Of a stretch of DNA of 64,000 bases, positions 7,422 through 16,762 are shown in pieces. The position numbers and the translations under genes are program-made. Source of the stretch: CAZWFW01 sp964633445 (GTDB lineage Archaea; Undinarchaeota; CAZWFW01); NCBI GenBank assembly GCA_964633445.1, contig CAZWFW010000001.1:1-64000 (forward strand), written 5' to 3'. Every line of letters starts with the position of its first letter. Position 1 is the first letter of the stretch. The notes below the pieces were generated by a model, which was not told where the DNA came from, did no database searches, and saw only the letters and a list, made by a program, of their open reading frames with translations.

Positions 7422-8884
7422 TATTTACTTTTTATAACTCTCTTTCCGAATTTTATCAAAATAATTGCTGAGATCAAGATAATTCCTAAACCACTAAATT
7501 TAAGCAAAGGAATTTCTTCTTTTTCCTCCACAGAAAAGGAGATTTCCTTAGACATAACATTTTCTTTATTAAATGCATCCTTGTAATAAACCTTAACATA
7601 TAACTTTATCCTTTTACCTAAAGGCTCTATATTCAATTCTGCTGTTTCGTAATCGTTCTTATCGACATCTCCTACGAAATCAACACCTTTATTTATAACA
7701 CAACCTTCGCATCTCTCCAATTCAATTAAAACACCAGTAGCTGTTGCATCTCCTCTATTTATGATTGTTAATGTAACCTTCCCCTCCTCTGTGTCGAAAC
7801 TATCCAAATTAATTTCTAGATGTGGAGTAGCTTCTATTTTAACAACACCTAGAAATGTTGAGTTAAAACTTCTTCCAGCATTATCAGCGAAGGTAATGTA
7901 AATTGGGAATGCATATTCCCCTGCATCTGCATTTTCAAAAGCTTTAACGGGGATTTCAATCTTCCTCTTTTCCCCTATCTCTAAGCTATTAACTTTCACA
8001 ATCTTATCACCCATTATGAAGAACGGCAAGCCCCCTTCCTGAAGAGTTATAAAAATATTATCTATTTTTGTATTTCCTTTGTTCTCTACGTATATTGTCA
8101 AATTAGTTAGGTTGCCTGGTGCTAAAGTTATTTCTGTTGTTTTTACTGATATTGAGGGAACTCTTGCATTAACTTTTATTTGCAAGCTTTTGATATCAAA
8201 AAGTTGAGGATTGTCCCAAGTTTCATATTTAATGAGTAAAGGAATAGAAAATCTGCCAGGATAATCAGACTCAACTTTTATGCAAAATCTTTGACTTTTG
8301 TCAGGGGCAAGAGAAGCAAAAAAGAAGTTGTTATTGCCAATAACCTGAACGTAAGGTGTGGAGTTTACTACTATCTCAATATTTCTTAAATCTATTTTCC
8401 CAACATTTTCGAGATATGCACAAACCTCTTTCCTTTCACCAGTAACTAGCTCTGTAGAACTTTGCTTAATCATAAGAATGGGTCTATAGTTAATTGTTAA
8501 AGGATAGTACCAAATATCTTCATGATGCCCAGTGGTGTCGCTGTATTCAATTTTAATCTTTAACGGATATATTCCAGCTTCGCAATCCTTTGCTTTTAAG
8601 TCTACAGGTATGCTTCTTATTTCGTTAGCGTACAAATCCCCTAGATTCATCCTTGCTTCATTTTCCCCATTTACATACCAGCATGTTCCCCTCAAAGTCA
8701 ACTCTACATTTGAAGATAGCTGCGTGCTTTTTAGTGAAAGTATCAGAGTCGCTGTTGTATTCGGCTCTATGTAGCTAGGTATTGTGTATGAGGATTGCAT
8801 GTCAATAAAAACTGTAGAATAAGCTTTAGGTAGTAAGCATATTGCCAAGGTTAAACATAGTGCTAAGCCAACAAGCTTTTTCAT
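7421..8884 (-). CDS. Secreted, membrane-anchored CARDB/S-layer-like protein of the ABC cluster
   Basis: 487 residues with an N-terminal signal peptide (LVGLALCLTLAICLLPKAYS) and a C-terminal helix (LLKFSGLGIILISAIILIKF) followed by a basic tail GKRVIKSK. The body reads as repeated immunoglobulin-like folds of the CARDB/COG1361 kind: repeated phrases such as ERKEVCAYLENVGKIDLRNI, NLTNLTIYVENKGNTKIDNI and VTLTIINRGDATATGVLIEL. Such proteins are often encoded next to MacB/LolD-type ABC genes in archaea, as here, and may be an extracytoplasmic partner of the permease. It ends one base into the permease start codon. Confidence 0.82.
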   Translation of the reverse strand: MKKLVGLALCLTLAICLLPKAYSTVFIDMQSSYTIPSYIEPNTTATLILSLKSTQLSSNVELTLRGTCWYVNGENEARMNLGDLYANEIRSIPVDLKAKDCEAGIYPLKIKIEYSDTTGHHEDIWYYPLTINYRPILMIKQSSTELVTGERKEVCAYLENVGKIDLRNIEIVVNSTPYVQVIGNNNFFFASLAPDKSQRFCIKVESDYPGRFSIPLLIKYETWDNPQLFDIKSLQIKVNARVPSISVKTTEITLAPGNLTNLTIYVENKGNTKIDNIFITLQEGGLPFFIMGDKIVKVNSLEIGEKRKIEIPVKAFENADAGEYAFPIYITFADNAGRSFNSTFLGVVKIEATPHLEINLDSFDTEEGKVTLTIINRGDATATGVLIELERCEGCVINKGVDFVGDVDKNDYETAELNIEPLGKRIKLYVKVYYKDAFNKENVMSKEISFSVEEKEEIPLLKFSGLGIILISAIILIKFGKRVIKSK

Positions 8885-8942
8885 GGTACGAAAGAAATTT
8901 TCATGTTTTATAAATATAAATCTTTGCTTTACGCTTTATCAA

Positions 8943-9662
8943 CTACTCACCTCTAATTATCTCCATAGCCTCATTAATGTTAACATTATCTTTTATTATT
9001 TTTCCGTCTCTCATAACCGCAATTCTGTCTGCGTAGTTGGCTATCTGAGGATCATGAGTCACAACTACTACTGTCTTTCCCTCCTTATTTAATCTTTTAA
9101 ATAAATCCATAATAATTTTTCCGCTTTTTGTATCTAAATTACCAGTAGGCTCGTCAGCAAGCACAACTTCAGGATCATTAGCCAATGCTCTTGCAATAGC
9201 AACTCTTTGCCTCTCACCCCCCGAGAGTTCCATAGGTTTGTGAGACTCTCTACCTTTTAACCCTACCTTCTCTAGCAATTCTCTTGCTTTCTTTATCCTC
9301 TCTTTCCTAGGGATATTTTTAAATATTGTTGGCAGTTCTACATTTTCCAGAGCTGAAAGAGTGGGAAGTAAATAAAAAAACTGAAATACAAAACCAATGA
9401 AATTTAATCTTATGTCCGCAAGCTCATTTTCATCCAAACAATCAACTCTTCTATTTTTAATAAAGACCTTTCCTTCAGTCGGTTTATCCAAACAACCAGC
9501 TATATGAAGGAAAGTTGACTTCCCAGATCCACTAGGTCCCATTATCGCCAAAAATTCGCCCTTTTTAATTCTTATTGAAACACCTTTCAAGGCTTTAACT
9601 TTTATTTTACCTAAATCATATATTTTCCAAACGTTTTCCAATCTTATTACTGATGAACCCAT
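8943..9662 (-). CDS. LolD/MacB-type ABC transporter ATPase
   Basis: 239 residues with all ABC ATPase motifs: Walker [10 protein letters not shown] (about residue 42), Q-loop [18 protein letters not shown], signature [15 protein letters not shown], Walker [14 protein letters not shown] and H-loop VVVTHDP. The [16 protein letters not shown] pattern is typical of the LolD/MacB subgroup, matching the permease at 6219-7421. It overlaps the upstream DUF1512-like gene by 16 bases and is separated by 58 bases from the secreted partner gene, so the set is probably one transcript. Confidence 0.95.
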   Translation of the reverse strand: MGSSVIRLENVWKIYDLGKIKVKALKGVSIRIKKGEFLAIMGPSGSGKSTFLHIAGCLDKPTEGKVFIKNRRVDCLDENELADIRLNFIGFVFQFFYLLPTLSALENVELPTIFKNIPRKERIKKARELLEKVGLKGRESHKPMELSGGERQRVAIARALANDPEVVLADEPTGNLDTKSGKIIMDLFKRLNKEGKTVVVVTHDPQIANYADRIAVMRDGKIIKDNVNINEAMEIIRGE

Positions 9663-10840
9663 CTTCTGAAAATGAAAAACTTTTTCTTCTTCTTTTTCAC
9701 TTCCTTCCTTCTCTTTACTTTTTCAATAACTTTGCTAGCATCTTTGTATGTATTACCTACACCAACGGAATTACCAACCCCTATTAAAATTACGCTCCCC
9801 CCTTCACCAACCTCTCTAATTAATTCTAAAATCTTTTCTCTAGCGGGGTTTATAGATTTTACTATTTTCTTATTCATGGGCTCAATAGCTTCAAAAGCAT
9901 CCATCTTTACTGCAATGGCATCCAACTCTATATTTCTCTTGCTTGCAATCTCCTCGATAAATGCCTTGTGATAAAAACCTAGACCACCTATAGCAACACC
10001 AACACCGCTAGCTACGCTACCAGTCTCTTCCCCCTCTAATTTACTAGCAGCATCTACGGTTATTATTTTCTTAATATTTTTATCTTTCTTCAGAATATCT
10101 CTAACAGCATCAGCTATCTCCCCAAGTCTCCCTCCAGGCCCTTTAGCTCTTATAACATAAACCTTTCTTCCTTCAACCTCCTCTTCGGAGCAAACTATAT
10201 CCTTTGCTATATCTCTAGCTTCCTTAGATATAAAAGTGGTAACAATTAGAGGGCCTATGCTATCCCCAATAGGTTCATTTTCAAGAAAAGCCTTTGTGCA
10301 TTTCAGTTCGGATTTAGCAACTTTCATTATTAATGGCATTATCATTTGTAGCTCGGCAAGAAAAAGGGGGTTGTTATGTTTCTTAAACATATATAGGTAG
10401 TGTTTAACAACCTTCTTTATGGAGTTTAAGCTCCAAACAGCTTTTAAAGCCATGGATATATTCATGATGTCTTCCTCACTGGCCTTGGCATTTCTCAGCA
10501 ATCTTCTCGTTCCGTCTAGAAAACGATCTTCTGATTGGTCCAGTATATATTTTAATTTTTTTAATATTCCTGAAGGATCAAGATCTACGGGCTCTATAAC
10601 AAAGAAATTGAGATAATCATCAAGAAACTTCTTAATGCTTTTCCTGCTTATACCAAATTTCCTAACTCTTGAGGATATCAAATTTCTACCCTTATTTACC
10701 ATACCTTCAAGTTCAAGTAAGCTGTTCTCAACTCTGATTATCATCTGACGTATAAAAAGCCTTGGTAATACAAAAAGTAGCAACATGAAAAATACTAGTG
10801 ATAATAACCAATCTTTCCAATCTGTTGGTATTAGCATCAT
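9647..10840 (-). CDS. DUF1512-like conserved archaeal membrane protein
   Basis: 397 residues. One N-terminal membrane helix ([20 protein letters not shown]) is followed by a helical region and then an alpha/beta domain with glycine-rich motifs ([56 protein letters not shown]). The C-terminal tail is very basic ([18 protein letters not shown]). Length and layout fit the archaeal family DUF1512, whose function is unknown. It overlaps the TrmJ-type gene upstream by four bases and the ABC ATPase gene downstream by 16. The family name is from memory of motifs and should be confirmed. Confidence 0.7.
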   Translation of the reverse strand: MMLIPTDWKDWLLSLVFFMLLLFVLPRLFIRQMIIRVENSLLELEGMVNKGRNLISSRVRKFGISRKSIKKFLDDYLNFFVIEPVDLDPSGILKKLKYILDQSEDRFLDGTRRLLRNAKASEEDIMNISMALKAVWSLNSIKKVVKHYLYMFKKHNNPLFLAELQMIMPLIMKVAKSELKCTKAFLENEPIGDSIGPLIVTTFISKEARDIAKDIVCSEEEVEGRKVYVIRAKGPGGRLGEIADAVRDILKKDKNIKKIITVDAASKLEGEETGSVASGVGVAIGGLGFYHKAFIEEIASKRNIELDAIAVKMDAFEAIEPMNKKIVKSINPAREKILELIREVGEGGSVILIGVGNSVGVGNTYKDASKVIEKVKRRKEVKKKKKKFFIFRRWVHQ

Positions 10841-11535
10841 TCTTCTTTAGCTTTTAATATTTTTAATAATTTTCTTAAAATTCCTAGCATAGTATTTACC
10901 TCCCTACCAGTAAGGTTTGCTCTGCCAATAATCCTCTTAAACATTATTATAGCTTTTCTTCTTTTCTCCTTACTACTAGGAAATTCTACTATTTCTAAAA
11001 GTTCTTCAATATATTTAAATAAAACCTCCTTTTCTCTTTGGGAGGCAAGCCTAAATTCCCTTATTTTCAAGCTGGATAGCTCATAGAGGAAAATAGCAAC
11101 GGCATGCGACAAATTTAATGTTGGATAATCTCTTGATGTTGGAATCGTTACCAAAATATCACACAGTTTTATTTCCTCGTTTAGCAAACCAATATCTTCT
11201 CTTCCAAACACAATCGCCACTTCTCCTTTGAGCATTTCCTTTAAATCCTTCAGCTTAATATAACTTCTTAAAAAATTAGAATCGCTTTTTGGGATCTTCG
11301 CAGTAGTTCCAATAACGAAGTCAAATTCTTTTATTGCATCCTCAAACTTTCTAAAAATTTTAACATTGTTTACCAGCTTATAAGCGTGCTTTGCAACTTT
11401 CTTTATTTTTTCATCCTCAAAACTAAATTGGGGGTTAACGACTATTATTTTCTTAAAACCAAAATTCATCATAACCCTTAATATTGCTCCAAAATTCTCA
11501 GGGTTTTTTGGTTCAACAAGAATTACAGTTATCAT
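10837..11535 (-). CDS. SpoU/TrmH-family RNA methyltransferase, TrmJ-like
   Basis: Likely 2'-O-methylates a tRNA nucleotide (position 32 in characterised TrmJ enzymes) using S-adenosylmethionine. The SPOUT signatures are present: motif 1 VILVEPKNPENFGAILRVMM, motif 2 VAIVFGREDIGLLNEEI and motif 3 LVTIPTSRDYPTLNLSHAVA. A C-terminal helical extension (FPSSKEKRRKAIIMFKRII) fits TrmJ. I chose the ATG at 11535 because the protein then begins MITVILVEPKNPENFG as in relatives, and the start overlaps the upstream stop as ATGA. A longer frame reaching 11619 would add 28 residues in the upstream gene and is unlikely. Confidence 0.88.
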   Translation of the reverse strand: MITVILVEPKNPENFGAILRVMMNFGFKKIIVVNPQFSFEDEKIKKVAKHAYKLVNNVKIFRKFEDAIKEFDFVIGTTAKIPKSDSNFLRSYIKLKDLKEMLKGEVAIVFGREDIGLLNEEIKLCDILVTIPTSRDYPTLNLSHAVAIFLYELSSLKIREFRLASQREKEVLFKYIEELLEIVEFPSSKEKRRKAIIMFKRIIGRANLTGREVNTMLGILRKLLKILKAKEE

Positions 11536-11897
11536 GCTATATGCGCTAAAAATAGGTATTTTACCGAAAGTATCAGTATTATGTAATATAAAAATACTGC
11601 AACAAAGCTCTTTAACCAACTATCCAAACCTGCAAGGAAATTCAGCATTACTATCATAAGAATGATGGAGATAAAGCTTCCAAAAACAATGCCAAATAAT
11701 GGAAATGCTATGAATGATCCAAAAATTTCTACAAGAATAAAGGTTACTATACTGCCCAAAAAACTCCCACCTAAAAGTTTCACTATTATTCCTAAAACTA
11801 TTGCGCTTACGATTATCACAAGAAGTCCTATAATGCTAATGTGAAGATTGGAAACTAAGATTTTTTCTATTAGTTGAATATAAGCAGATTCAAGCAT
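11532..11897 (-). CDS. Small integral membrane protein directly behind tRNA-Ala
   Basis: 121 residues with three or four hydrophobic helices (ISIIGLLVIIVSAIVLGIIV, FLGSIVTFILVEIFGSFIAF, FGIVFGSFISIILMIVMLNF, FVAVFLYYIILILSVKYL). No family recognised. Its ATG lies only three bases (TAA) after the last base of tRNA-Ala, so the two must share a transcript. tRNA 3' processing would leave an almost leaderless mRNA. The stop overlaps the TrmJ start (ATGA), tying it to the downstream unit. Confidence 0.7.
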   Translation of the reverse strand: MLESAYIQLIEKILVSNLHISIIGLLVIIVSAIVLGIIVKLLGGSFLGSIVTFILVEIFGSFIAFPLFGIVFGSFISIILMIVMLNFLAGLDSWLKSFVAVFLYYIILILSVKYLFLAHIA

Positions 11898-11900
11898 TTA

Positions 11901-11972
11901 TGGACCCGCGGGGATTTGAACCCCGGGCCTCCTGCTTGCGAAGCAGGCGCTCTACCCCTGAGCTACGGGCCC
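11901..11972 (-). tRNA. tRNA-Ala (anticodon CGC)
   Basis: A full cloverleaf reads on the minus strand: acceptor GGGCCCG/CGGGTCC with the G3-U70 pair that marks alanine tRNAs, D-arm GCTC..GAGC, anticodon stem CCTGC/GCAGG with loop TTCGCAA (CGC), and T-arm CGGGG TTCAAAT CCCCG. Discriminator A; CCA is not encoded; no intron. It decodes GCG. The gene leads directly into a membrane protein ORF. Confidence 0.97.
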
Positions 11973-12105
11973 TAATGTTATGTTTTATTGTCTCTAGAAT
12001 TTAAGTTTTAGGAAAGTATTTATCTAACAATCTAACATAAAAACATTTTCCATGCTAAATCCTTTTAATAAGTTAATAAAAAATTTAAATGAAAAAAAAG
12101 AAGTA

Positions 12106-12261
12106 TTAAACGATTATACCCTCTCTGCGATTCTTTTTATTGATCTCTCTGTTCATACGATGTAAACCTCTCCTTACTAGCCACCTTCTAAATTCTTCAA
12201 AAGCTTCCTTTTCATATTGCTCATCAATTTTTTCTAGAACTTCCTCGATTTCCATAATCAT
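12106..12261 (-). CDS. Small charged protein of 51 residues
   Basis: Reads MIMEIEEVLEKIDEQYEKEA, then FEEFRRWLVRRGLHRMNREI, ending NKKNRREGIIV. A Shine-Dalgarno-like GGTGATC lies six bases before the ATG at 12261 (12265-12271), matching the archaeal 16S 3' end, which supports real translation. The composition is rich in Glu, Arg and Lys and predicts two helices. No family recognised. It is divergent from hypF. Confidence 0.6.
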   Translation of the reverse strand: MIMEIEEVLEKIDEQYEKEAFEEFRRWLVRRGLHRMNREINKKNRREGIIV

Positions 12262-12336
12262 TTTGATCACCCAAAAGATTAATTAGTTTTAATTAGTTAG
12301 CAGTATAGCGCTAGAGTATGTTGCCATTATTTCAAA

Positions 12337-14613
12337 ATGAAAAACCGCAAAAAAGCAGTCAAAATAATAATTAGGGGAGTTGTTCAAGGCATAGGTTTTA
12401 GACCCTTCATTTTCAGAATTGCCAACTCGCTTAATGTTAAAGGATATGTTAAAAATGTGAAGGGTGGTGTGGAAGTTTATGCTGAAGCCTCTCAAAAGAT
12501 TTTAGATAGTTTTTTAAATGAAATAATGAGTAAAAAGCCACCTTTATGCAAAATTGATGAAATCGAAATTAAGAATGTGTCTCTCGCCAATTTCAAGTCT
12601 TTTACTATAGAAAAAAGTGGTTTTGAAGATGAACCAGAGATGGTAATCCCTCCTGATATTGCTATCTGCAATGAATGTGTTAAGGAGCTACGCGATAAAG
12701 AAAATAGAAGATTTGGATATTTTTTCATAACATGCACTTCTTGTGGGCCAAGGTATACCATAATTGAGGATTTGCCTTTCGATAGAAAGAATACCACATT
12801 AAAATGTTTTAAATTATGTAAGGAATGTCTTAGGGAATACCTAGATCCCAAGAATAGGAGGTTTCATGCCCAGACAATTGCTTGCGGTAAATGCGGACCA
12901 AAGCTGTTTTTGAAAAGTAGCGGTAAGGTTTTGCGTAATAATGTTATTAAAAAAGTTGCAAAATTACTGAGTAATGAAGAAGTTGTTGCAATTAAGGGTT
13001 TAGGAGGGTATCATCTAGCTGTTAGGGCTGATAGCAATTTTGCGGTGCTAAATTTAAGGAAATCACTGAGAAGATCGCAAAAGCCTTTTGCTGTAATGTG
13101 TAAGGATGTTAAAACTGCAAAAACGTTTGCAGTAATTAACGAAAGTGAGAGAAGGTTGCTAGAATCTTGGCAGAGACCAATAGTTGTTTTGAGAAAAAGC
13201 AGTGATTATTGGTTAAGCAAATATGTAGCACCAGGACTTGATACAATAGGGGTTTTTCTGCCATATACAGCTTTACATTACCTCTTATTTGACCACATAG
13301 ATTTTCCAATAATCCTAACATCTGCGAATTATCCTAACGAGCCTATTGCTAAAGACGAAAATGAAGTAGAGACGTTTGGTTTTGTTGAGCATATTCTTTA
13401 CTACAATAGAAGAATAGCTAACAGATGCGATGATTCAGTCGTTAGGATCGTTGCAAATGAAAAAGTCTTTTTGAGAAAAGCAAGAGGTTATGCACCCTGC
13501 ACGATGAAGTTGATTGGTGTTGACAAGAAAATTCTAAGTTTGGGCGCGGAACTCAATGTAACCTTTTCAATTTATAAGTATGGCAAGTGTATAACCTCAC
13601 CGCATATAGGAGACGTTGATAATGAAGCTTGCTTAACACATTTGAAGCAAACTTTGTTTAAATTTCTTAGAATGTTAAAAGTCAAACCTGAGATAGTTGT
13701 CTGTGACTTACATCCAGGATATCTAACAAGCTCTTTGGCTGAGGATCTAGCAAGCAAATTTAAGGCAAAGTTAGTTAAAGTTCAGCATCACGAAGCGCAT
13801 GCATTTTCATTAATGGCTGAAAAAGGGATTAATAATATTGTTTGCATTGTTTGCGACGGTTTAGGCTATGGTAATGATGGCAATATATGGGGTGGTGAGG
13901 TCTTTGCAATTAAGGGTAAAGAAGTTATAAGAGCTGGTAGGCTCGAGTACCAACCAATGCCTGGTGGAGAGCTTACAATAAAGTATCCTTTAAGGATGGC
14001 TGCAGGAATACTATTCAAAATTTTTGGGGATGATGCTAAGAGAATCTTAGCTAAATATGAAAACAAATTCAGATATGGTAGAAAGGAAATCACCGCAATT
14101 TTAAATCAAGTTATAAATAAGATAAATACTCCTTATACAAGTAGCACTGGTAGAATTCTTGATGCGATTTCTGCATTGCTGGGCGTGTGTTATGAAAGAA
14201 CTTATGAGGGGGAACCAGCAATGAAACTTGAAGCCATTGCTAAAGGAAGAGATTTGGGTTTTAACTTTAACATTAAAAAAGAAGACAATGCCCATGTTTT
14301 AATAACATCTTCAATTATTGAGGAGGTTGCTAATACCATCAATCAAAAAAATGCAAAGGATGTAGCATTATCAGCTCATCTAGCATTAGCTAGAGGTTTA
14401 TTTGAAATTGCTAGGAGAGTATGCAAAAAATATGATATTGATAAGATTGGTTTTACTGGAGGCGTCGCTTACAACACTATAATATCTAGCGAGCTCAAAA
14501 GACTTTGCAATGAAGAAAATTTTGAGCTTTACTTACAAACAAAATATCCTTGTGGAGATGGGGGGATATCCTTAGGTCAAATTTATAGAACATTGTTCTT
14601 TAAGGAAATATAA
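12337..14613 (+). CDS. hypF: Carbamoyltransferase HypF, [NiFe] hydrogenase maturation
   Basis: HypF turns carbamoyl phosphate and ATP into a carbamoyl group that HypE converts to the cyanide ligands of [NiFe] hydrogenase. All domains are present in 758 residues: acylphosphatase (VQGIGFRPFIFRIANSL, residues 15-31), two zinc fingers (CNECVKEL..ITCTSCGPRYT and CKECLREY..IACGKCGP), a YrdC-like domain (VAIKGLGGYHLAVRAD, LTSANYPNEPI) and the Kae1-like carbamoyltransferase domain (LGAELNVTF, VQHHEAHAFS, VCDGLGYGNDGNIWGGE, FTGGVAYN). No other hyp or hydrogenase gene is in the window, so the enzyme it serves is encoded elsewhere. Confidence 0.96.
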   Translation: MKNRKKAVKIIIRGVVQGIGFRPFIFRIANSLNVKGYVKNVKGGVEVYAEASQKILDSFLNEIMSKKPPLCKIDEIEIKNVSLANFKSFTIEKSGFEDEPEMVIPPDIAICNECVKELRDKENRRFGYFFITCTSCGPRYTIIEDLPFDRKNTTLKCFKLCKECLREYLDPKNRRFHAQTIACGKCGPKLFLKSSGKVLRNNVIKKVAKLLSNEEVVAIKGLGGYHLAVRADSNFAVLNLRKSLRRSQKPFAVMCKDVKTAKTFAVINESERRLLESWQRPIVVLRKSSDYWLSKYVAPGLDTIGVFLPYTALHYLLFDHIDFPIILTSANYPNEPIAKDENEVETFGFVEHILYYNRRIANRCDDSVVRIVANEKVFLRKARGYAPCTMKLIGVDKKILSLGAELNVTFSIYKYGKCITSPHIGDVDNEACLTHLKQTLFKFLRMLKVKPEIVVCDLHPGYLTSSLAEDLASKFKAKLVKVQHHEAHAFSLMAEKGINNIVCIVCDGLGYGNDGNIWGGEVFAIKGKEVIRAGRLEYQPMPGGELTIKYPLRMAAGILFKIFGDDAKRILAKYENKFRYGRKEITAILNQVINKINTPYTSSTGRILDAISALLGVCYERTYEGEPAMKLEAIAKGRDLGFNFNIKKEDNAHVLITSSIIEEVANTINQKNAKDVALSAHLALARGLFEIARRVCKKYDIDKIGFTGGVAYNTIISSELKRLCNEENFELYLQTKYPCGDGGISLGQIYRTLFFKEI

Positions 14614-14728
14614 TTCCTTTCACTCATCTTTGTGAATAAGCATATCTTCGATCGTTCTGTTCTTGATTCTTGAGAAATATTTCTTAGAATTGCTAACCCA
14701 AAATATAAAAACTTTTCCAAATTTTCTA

Positions 14729-14889
14729 CTGTGTTGCATGATTCATGCAAAACGGTAGCATAAGCCCTTAAAACTCTAAATAAGCATTATAATTGCTTCC
14801 TCAGAGCTCACATCAGAAAGAGCTCGCATACCTCAGATTGCCAAAAGAAGGAAGAGATAACGGTTTTTTTAAATAATTGTGCAACACAG
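14729..14889. mobile_element. TA-flanked MITE-like element (161 bp)
   Basis: Perfect 10-base terminal inverted repeats, CTGTGTTGCA at 14729-14738 and TGCAACACAG at 14880-14889, each bordered outside by the dinucleotide TA (14727-14728 and 14890-14891). TA target duplication is the signature of the IS630/Tc1-mariner superfamily. The interior has no ORF, so it would be a non-autonomous relic needing a transposase elsewhere. The rest of the hypF-to-14989 spacer (14614-14988) holds nothing else I can identify. Confidence 0.6.
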
Positions 14890-14988
14890 TACAAATTTTC
14901 AATCTGCGAAATAAGGATTATCAGCTAAAGATAGAAAAGAAACCGATAAAAACTATAATTTTTTAAAAATTTCAACAAAATATATACT

Positions 14989-15633
14989 ATGAAGAAAAAC
15001 AAGTTTTCACCCTTCCTTTATTTCCTCCTCATTTCCGTATCCATAATTCTTTCCTTCGATCTCTTTGCTACCGTTTATGTCAAGGAGGAGGTTTATTCGA
15101 TTCCTTCGCCTCTTTTTGGGCTTGAATTAGACCCAAATTGGAATGTTTCTAAGGAAAACGGTAAAATTATTTTTTCTGGAAGCGAAGTGGGGTTTGTAAG
15201 AATCTCGTTAGAAAGAGTGGGAGAGATAAAAATAAAGGAAGATCTGAAGAAACAAATTCTCCCAAGCGTAGTTGAGAAAATAGAAAAGGTCGAGTTTAGA
15301 ATGAATATGGAAAAAGGTGGAGTGATCTTAAATTTAGAGGCTGTCGAGCACAAAGGTGGTTATAGAAGGTATCTAGTAAATTTCTACCAAAATGGAGTAG
15401 ATATTACAAAGAGAGAGAGTGAAAACGTTTTACTCCATGAAACCTTTCCTTTAAATTTGTCGTTCAACCGATGGTATAAAGTCGAAGCTTGGACCGAAAA
15501 CAAAACGATTTACTTAAAAGTAGATAACTTTACTCAAGTAAGCTTTTATGATCCAAACCCTTATCGAATTAACAGTATAAGCTTTGAAACTTGGGAAGGC
15601 TCGAAGGCTAAAATATCAGAACATAAATATTGA
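14989..15633 (+). CDS. Secreted LamG-like domain protein, N-terminal part of a probable split gene
   Basis: 214 residues: a signal peptide or anchor (FLYFLLISVSIILSFDLFAT), an undefined region, then a jelly-roll domain of the LamG/concanavalin kind (FNRWYKVEAWTENKTIYLKV, VDNFTQVSFYDP, INSISFETWEGSKAKI). LamG domains normally finish with a short last strand after 'FETWEGSKAKI'. That strand (KYQNINIEV) is present in the next frame and runs straight into the downstream membrane protein. Removing one A from the AAAA at about 15609-15612 would join the two into one protein of about 557 residues. Either the gene is split by a real frameshift or the base is an error. Confidence 0.6.
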   Translation: MKKNKFSPFLYFLLISVSIILSFDLFATVYVKEEVYSIPSPLFGLELDPNWNVSKENGKIIFSGSEVGFVRISLERVGEIKIKEDLKKQILPSVVEKIEKVEFRMNMEKGGVILNLEAVEHKGGYRRYLVNFYQNGVDITKRESENVLLHETFPLNLSFNRWYKVEAWTENKTIYLKVDNFTQVSFYDPNPYRINSISFETWEGSKAKISEHKY

Positions 15634-15634
15634 G

Positions 15635-16663
15635 GTGAAAAAGAAAGAATTTTTCAAGCTAATGTATGAGGATCTCACCGTACTGGGAAGAATTTGTGGT
15701 TACTTATTCTTCTTTCTTGCAATCCTTTTCCTACTTCTCAAGGTAAATGCAAGGTATGCAACTTGGTTCTTTCTGGGATGCTCAGCTGCTTTCCTAGCGG
15801 AAAGACCAACCCTATGGTTTTCTCAGCAAGTGTTCGACGAAGGTTTTCTCATAGGTTTTTCTCTCTATACTTTCCCCTTTCTAATAATTTCATCATACCT
15901 TCTTAGGAAGGGGTTCAGAGATTTCTACTCTTTACTGCTCGGTGGCCTAATAACCCACTTACTCATAGATTTTTCTCTGAATGTTGTAAGAATGAATATA
16001 GTTGGTCTTTCTTTGATGATTTTTGTCGGACCTCTGCTCTTAATCGATAAATATATTTCGAAGAAACCCATCATAACCTTTCAAAAAAGGATTTATGATA
16101 TATTTACAAATAGGAGAAATTTTTATCTCTTACTCTTCTTTGTCTTCATAATTTACTTGGGATATTCGGAAATGGGTTTGGCTGTTTCCCCTCTACCCTT
16201 TTATCTTTCCGTCATAGCACTCTTTGCAGAGTTTACGCTCCTTTACCTCATGTTTTCCTTTCTTTCGGATTCTCCTATAACTTCGCTAAGCATAAGCGAG
16301 ATATTGCCCAACAAAAGAGAATGGAAAATCTTAACAGCATCTTTTTTGCCAATCTATTTTTTAATCTTGGGTTTTCTTGTTTGGAAAGTTAGCAAGCTTC
16401 TTCCTCTCTCTACCATCATAGTCTTGATGGGTATGAATTTGTTAGCGGTTCCATTCTTGATAATTTTATTGAAAAGGTGTAAGAAGAAGCACATGGAAAC
16501 TGTGAACATAGAACTTAAAAAGTATGTGAACAAGAAGCATCTTCTTATTTTCCTTTGCTTAGCTTCTCTCCCTCTCTTTTTCCTAGCTCCGGTTTCCGCT
16601 ACTCTCGGAGTATTAACAACGCTAATAGTGCTTTTCTTCGTATTGGCGGATATACTTAGATAA
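15635..16663 (+). CDS. Polytopic membrane protein, probable C-terminal part of the split LamG gene
   Basis: About 342 residues if read from the GTG at 15635 (another option is ATG 15662). It has around nine hydrophobic helices, e.g. YLFFFLAILFLLLKV, ATWFFLGCSAAFLAE, NFYLLLFFVFIIYLGY, FLPIYFLILGFLVWKV and LLIFLCLASLPLFFLAP. The frame is open upstream to 15584 and overlaps the LamG gene, where its translation supplies the missing last strand of that domain. No Shine-Dalgarno precedes either start, which also favours the view that it is the continuation of the upstream gene. Family not recognised. Confidence 0.6.
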   Translation: MKKKEFFKLMYEDLTVLGRICGYLFFFLAILFLLLKVNARYATWFFLGCSAAFLAERPTLWFSQQVFDEGFLIGFSLYTFPFLIISSYLLRKGFRDFYSLLLGGLITHLLIDFSLNVVRMNIVGLSLMIFVGPLLLIDKYISKKPIITFQKRIYDIFTNRRNFYLLLFFVFIIYLGYSEMGLAVSPLPFYLSVIALFAEFTLLYLMFSFLSDSPITSLSISEILPNKREWKILTASFLPIYFLILGFLVWKVSKLLPLSTIIVLMGMNLLAVPFLIILLKRCKKKHMETVNIELKKYVNKKHLLIFLCLASLPLFFLAPVSATLGVLTTLIVLFFVLADILR

Positions 16664-16762
16664 TTTCTTCGCTTCTTCAAGAAATGATTTGAAATTTAAA
16701 TGTTATATAACTTTACGTGCTAATTTAATTACAATAGAAAATCATTAAATAAATTTTTGATA

